This document shows positions 62,242-64,000 of a stretch of 64,000 bases of DNA, one piece after another. Where the stretch lies: assembly GCA_000955875.1 (NCBI GenBank), contig JYOE01000017.1, positions 107,123-171,122 of the forward strand, given 5' to 3'. Each line of letters starts with the position of its first letter. Within the stretch, counting starts at the first letter, position 1. The position numbers and the translations under genes were made by a program. The notes beneath the pieces are model-generated. The model was not told where the DNA came from. It saw nothing but the letters and a program-made list of their open reading frames with translations, and did no database searches. The DNA is from Terrabacter sp. 28. GTDB lineage: Bacteria; Actinomycetota; Actinomycetes; Actinomycetales; Dermatophilaceae.

Positions 62242-63699
62242 TCACGGGGTCAGGTCTAGCACGCCTGGGTGCTGCCGCCAGACGTCTCGCGACAGCTGCT
62301 CGGGGTAGGGCACGTCCGCGGGCACCACGTCGAAGACGTGCGTCGTCCCGGAGGCGTATGCCGGCCAGCCCGGGTCGCCGTGGAGCGCGAAGCGCGTCCA
62401 CGCCCCGCGCATCTGGGCGGACAGGTCGACCGCCTCCGCGGTCACGGTCCCGATGAGCATCGCCGGCTGGCCGGCCGTCAGGTTGCCGAAGACGAGCGGC
62501 ACGTCGAGTCCGTGGCACGCGCCGAGGCTCCCGCCCATCCCGGGGGCCGGCCAGGTGAGCTCGTAGAGCCAGGCGGTGCCTCCCGCGCGCAGCTGTGCCT
62601 CGGCGAGGTGGAGCGACGGCATACGGAAGAGCCAGTCGGAACGCACGACCTCGTCGAGCTGCTCGGGGTCGGTCAGGGAGGCGCGGTAACGACCGGCGTC
62701 GGGGGCGAGGACCTCCGCCGTGCGGTCCGCCTCACGCGGCGTGATCGTGCCGGTACGACCGGTGACCAGCGACAGCAGGCGCTGCTCGTCGCGCGTGTGG
62801 CCGACGACGAGGGGGACATCGCCACTGAGGCCCTCCCACGGGGTCGTCGGCAGGACGTCGCCGTCGACGACAGGGGCGAAGAGGACGCGAGCGTGGGCGG
62901 CCGGCCCCCACCGCTGCGCGTACCCCACCTCGTCGGCAGACACGGCGTCGGCCACCGCATCGGCGGCGAGCGGCAGCAGGTGCGGGTCGATGTCGGGGAG
63001 CTCGGCCACGTCGACGCCGAGCTCGGCGGCGCACGCGCGGGTGACGTCGGCCGCGAGGGCCGGGGTGAAGAACGTGCCCGGCACGCTCTGCGCAATCGCC
63101 CGGTGGAAGAGACCCTTCGCTCGCGGCATGGCAAGCAGGGCCGCGACCGAGCCGGCGCCGGCCGACTGGCCGAAGACGGTCACGCGAGTCGGGTCACCCC
63201 CGAACTGCTCGATGTCGTCCTGCACCCACCGGAGCGCGGCCACCTGGTCGAGCAGGCCACGGTTGTCGGGCCTGCCGTCCACGTGCCCGAAGCCCTCGAG
63301 ACCGACGCGGTAGTTGAAGGTCACGACGACCACGCCGGCCCGGGCCAGTGTCGAGCCGTCGTACTCGGGCAGGCCGGACGTGCCGAACGCGTACGCCCCG
63401 CCCTGCACCCACACCATCACGGGTGCTCTGCCGCGGATGTCGCCGGACCACACGTTGACGGTCAGCCACTCGCCGACGCCCCGGTGCGCGCCAGCGGCGG
63501 CGTCCATGCCGAACGCCGCCGACTGCGGGGGAGGGGGCCCGAACGACAAGCACTCGCGGACCCCGTGCCAGGGCTCCACCGGACCCGGCTCGTCGAGGCG
63601 CACGGGCAGAGACGCATAGGCGATCCCGCGGAAGACCGTGAGGCCGTCCTCCATCGTTCCTCGGGCTACCCCGCCGGTCACCCGGATGTCGACGTGCAC
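62242..63699 (-). CDS. Type-B carboxylesterase
   Basis: A 485-residue alpha/beta-hydrolase of the carboxylesterase type B/para-nitrobenzyl esterase family: GIAYASLPV, the oxyanion-hole region WVQGGAYAFGT, the nucleophile elbow GQSAGAGSVAALLAMP and the catalytic His in ACHGLDVPLVFGN. There is no signal peptide, so it acts in the cytoplasm on an unidentified ester. It begins with GTG at 63699 and is transcribed towards map, whose start is 50 bp away. Confidence 0.9.
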   Translation of the reverse strand: MHVDIRVTGGVARGTMEDGLTVFRGIAYASLPVRLDEPGPVEPWHGVRECLSFGPPPPQSAAFGMDAAAGAHRGVGEWLTVNVWSGDIRGRAPVMVWVQGGAYAFGTSGLPEYDGSTLARAGVVVVTFNYRVGLEGFGHVDGRPDNRGLLDQVAALRWVQDDIEQFGGDPTRVTVFGQSAGAGSVAALLAMPRAKGLFHRAIAQSVPGTFFTPALAADVTRACAAELGVDVAELPDIDPHLLPLAADAVADAVSADEVGYAQRWGPAAHARVLFAPVVDGDVLPTTPWEGLSGDVPLVVGHTRDEQRLLSLVTGRTGTITPREADRTAEVLAPDAGRYRASLTDPEQLDEVVRSDWLFRMPSLHLAEAQLRAGGTAWLYELTWPAPGMGGSLGACHGLDVPLVFGNLTAGQPAMLIGTVTAEAVDLSAQMRGAWTRFALHGDPGWPAYASGTTHVFDVVPADVPYPEQLSRDVWRQHPGVLDLTP

Positions 63700-63754
63700 G
63701 TCTCATCGTCGTGGCTCAGCCACCTGAGCGCCATCGGGTTCGGCCCGGCGCATG

Positions 63755-63787
63755 CTGGAGGGGCCTGCCGCGGGCAGGCCCCTCCAG
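63755..63787 (-). terminator. Perfect hairpin terminator
   Basis: Arms of 15 bases (63755-63769 with 63773-63787) enclose a 3-base GCG loop. It lies just after the stop of the partial gene at the right edge, transcribed leftwards. Confidence 0.85.
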
Positions 63788-63799
63788 AGCTCCGTGCCG

Positions 63800-64000
63800 T
63801 CAGCCGGTGGCCGTCGCGGCCATGGCCGCAGCCTGGCCGGCCAGTGCTCGCGCTCGCGCGTCGGCCGCGCGGATCAGGGCCATGAGGCGGCTGCAGTCCT
63901 CTTGCAGGGCCCCGGGCTCACCTGCGGCAGAAGGGTGCTCGTCACGCGTGGACTCCGCGGGACGCTCCGACGTCGACGCGTCGAGGACGTGGTGCAGGCG
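63800..64000 (-). CDS. C-terminal 66 residues of an unknown protein (5' partial)
   Basis: The frame on the - strand is open to the right edge of the window and ends at 63800. The 66 visible residues are Ala/Arg-rich and helical (LIRAADARARALAGQAAAMAA), with a Glu/Asp/Ser stretch earlier. A strong terminator follows. No family can be named from this fragment. Confidence 0.6.
   Translation of the reverse strand, partial: RLHHVLDASTSERPAESTRDEHPSAAGEPGALQEDCSRLMALIRAADARARALAGQAAAMAATATG

Overview
The window is a 64 kb piece of a very GC-rich chromosome (by eye about 70% G+C or more) with many GTG starts, GTGA/ATGA stop-start overlaps and typical actinobacterial gene families: PucR and LAL-type LuxR regulators, a DesA3-like desaturase with its own reductase, an alpha/beta-hydrolase/cyclase fusion and heterotetrameric sarcosine oxidase. 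An aerobic soil-type actinobacterium of the order Micrococcales, perhaps Intrasporangiaceae, fits; the family is a guess. I see no rRNA, tRNA, CRISPR, insertion sequence or prophage. Genes are packed tightly and no gene-free stretch exceeds 300 bases.

Layout. 1-8432: a + strand operon with a GH31 alpha-glycosidase (cut by the window start), a degenerate M24-fold protein, an aldehyde dehydrogenase, a TauE/SafE exporter, glpK and glpD; then a secreted lytic transglycosylase. 9410-24520: a nearly complete creatinine route. An NCS1 permease takes up substrate, creatininase and creatinase give sarcosine and urea, SoxBDAG oxidises sarcosine to glycine with methylene-THF, GlyA makes serine, SdaA makes pyruvate and ammonia, and PurU recycles formyl-THF. 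A PucR and a GntR regulator each sit beside a clear palindrome. 24616-28248: a second PucR/CdaR-like regulator divergent from a ferredoxin reductase and acyl desaturase pair. 28252-33568: mixed genes, including an aldo/keto reductase remnant, DoxX, maleylacetate reductase, the hydrolase/cyclase fusion, a YCII protein, a CsoR-family regulator without the usual histidine, a 56-residue membrane protein and a TetR regulator.

33573-56080 is an aromatic catabolic island. On the - strand lies a cre-type 4-cresol operon: a two-subunit ATP-dependent aryl phosphate synthase, a P450 with ferredoxin and ferredoxin reductase, HD phosphohydrolase, alcohol and aldehyde dehydrogenases and PobA, ending at protocatechuate. 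An IclR regulator and a second HD phosphohydrolase lie upstream. Beyond these are a LuxR/LAL regulator and benzoate dioxygenase genes benA, benB and a single gene that fuses BenC, an FCD-like domain and BenD. Divergent from benA are a LysR regulator and catB, catA, catC, which take catechol to the 3-oxoadipate enol-lactone. pcaGH and later beta-ketoadipate genes are not in the window.

56219-64000: an unrecognised protein, an arsenic cassette (arsR, aquaglyceroporin, arsC) divergent from a CadI/ArsI-like protein, then a histidine phosphatase, NAD(P)HX dehydratase, HAD hydrolase, methionine aminopeptidase, a type-B carboxylesterase and the 3' end of an unknown gene.

The most unusual signals are (i) the octamer CGGCATAC/GTATGCCG, found 24 times on both strands and in all reading frames, often at the cost of rare codons; (ii) the BenC-FCD-BenD fusion; and (iii) a near-identical palindrome placed exactly 41 nt upstream of two start codons in the 4-cresol region.
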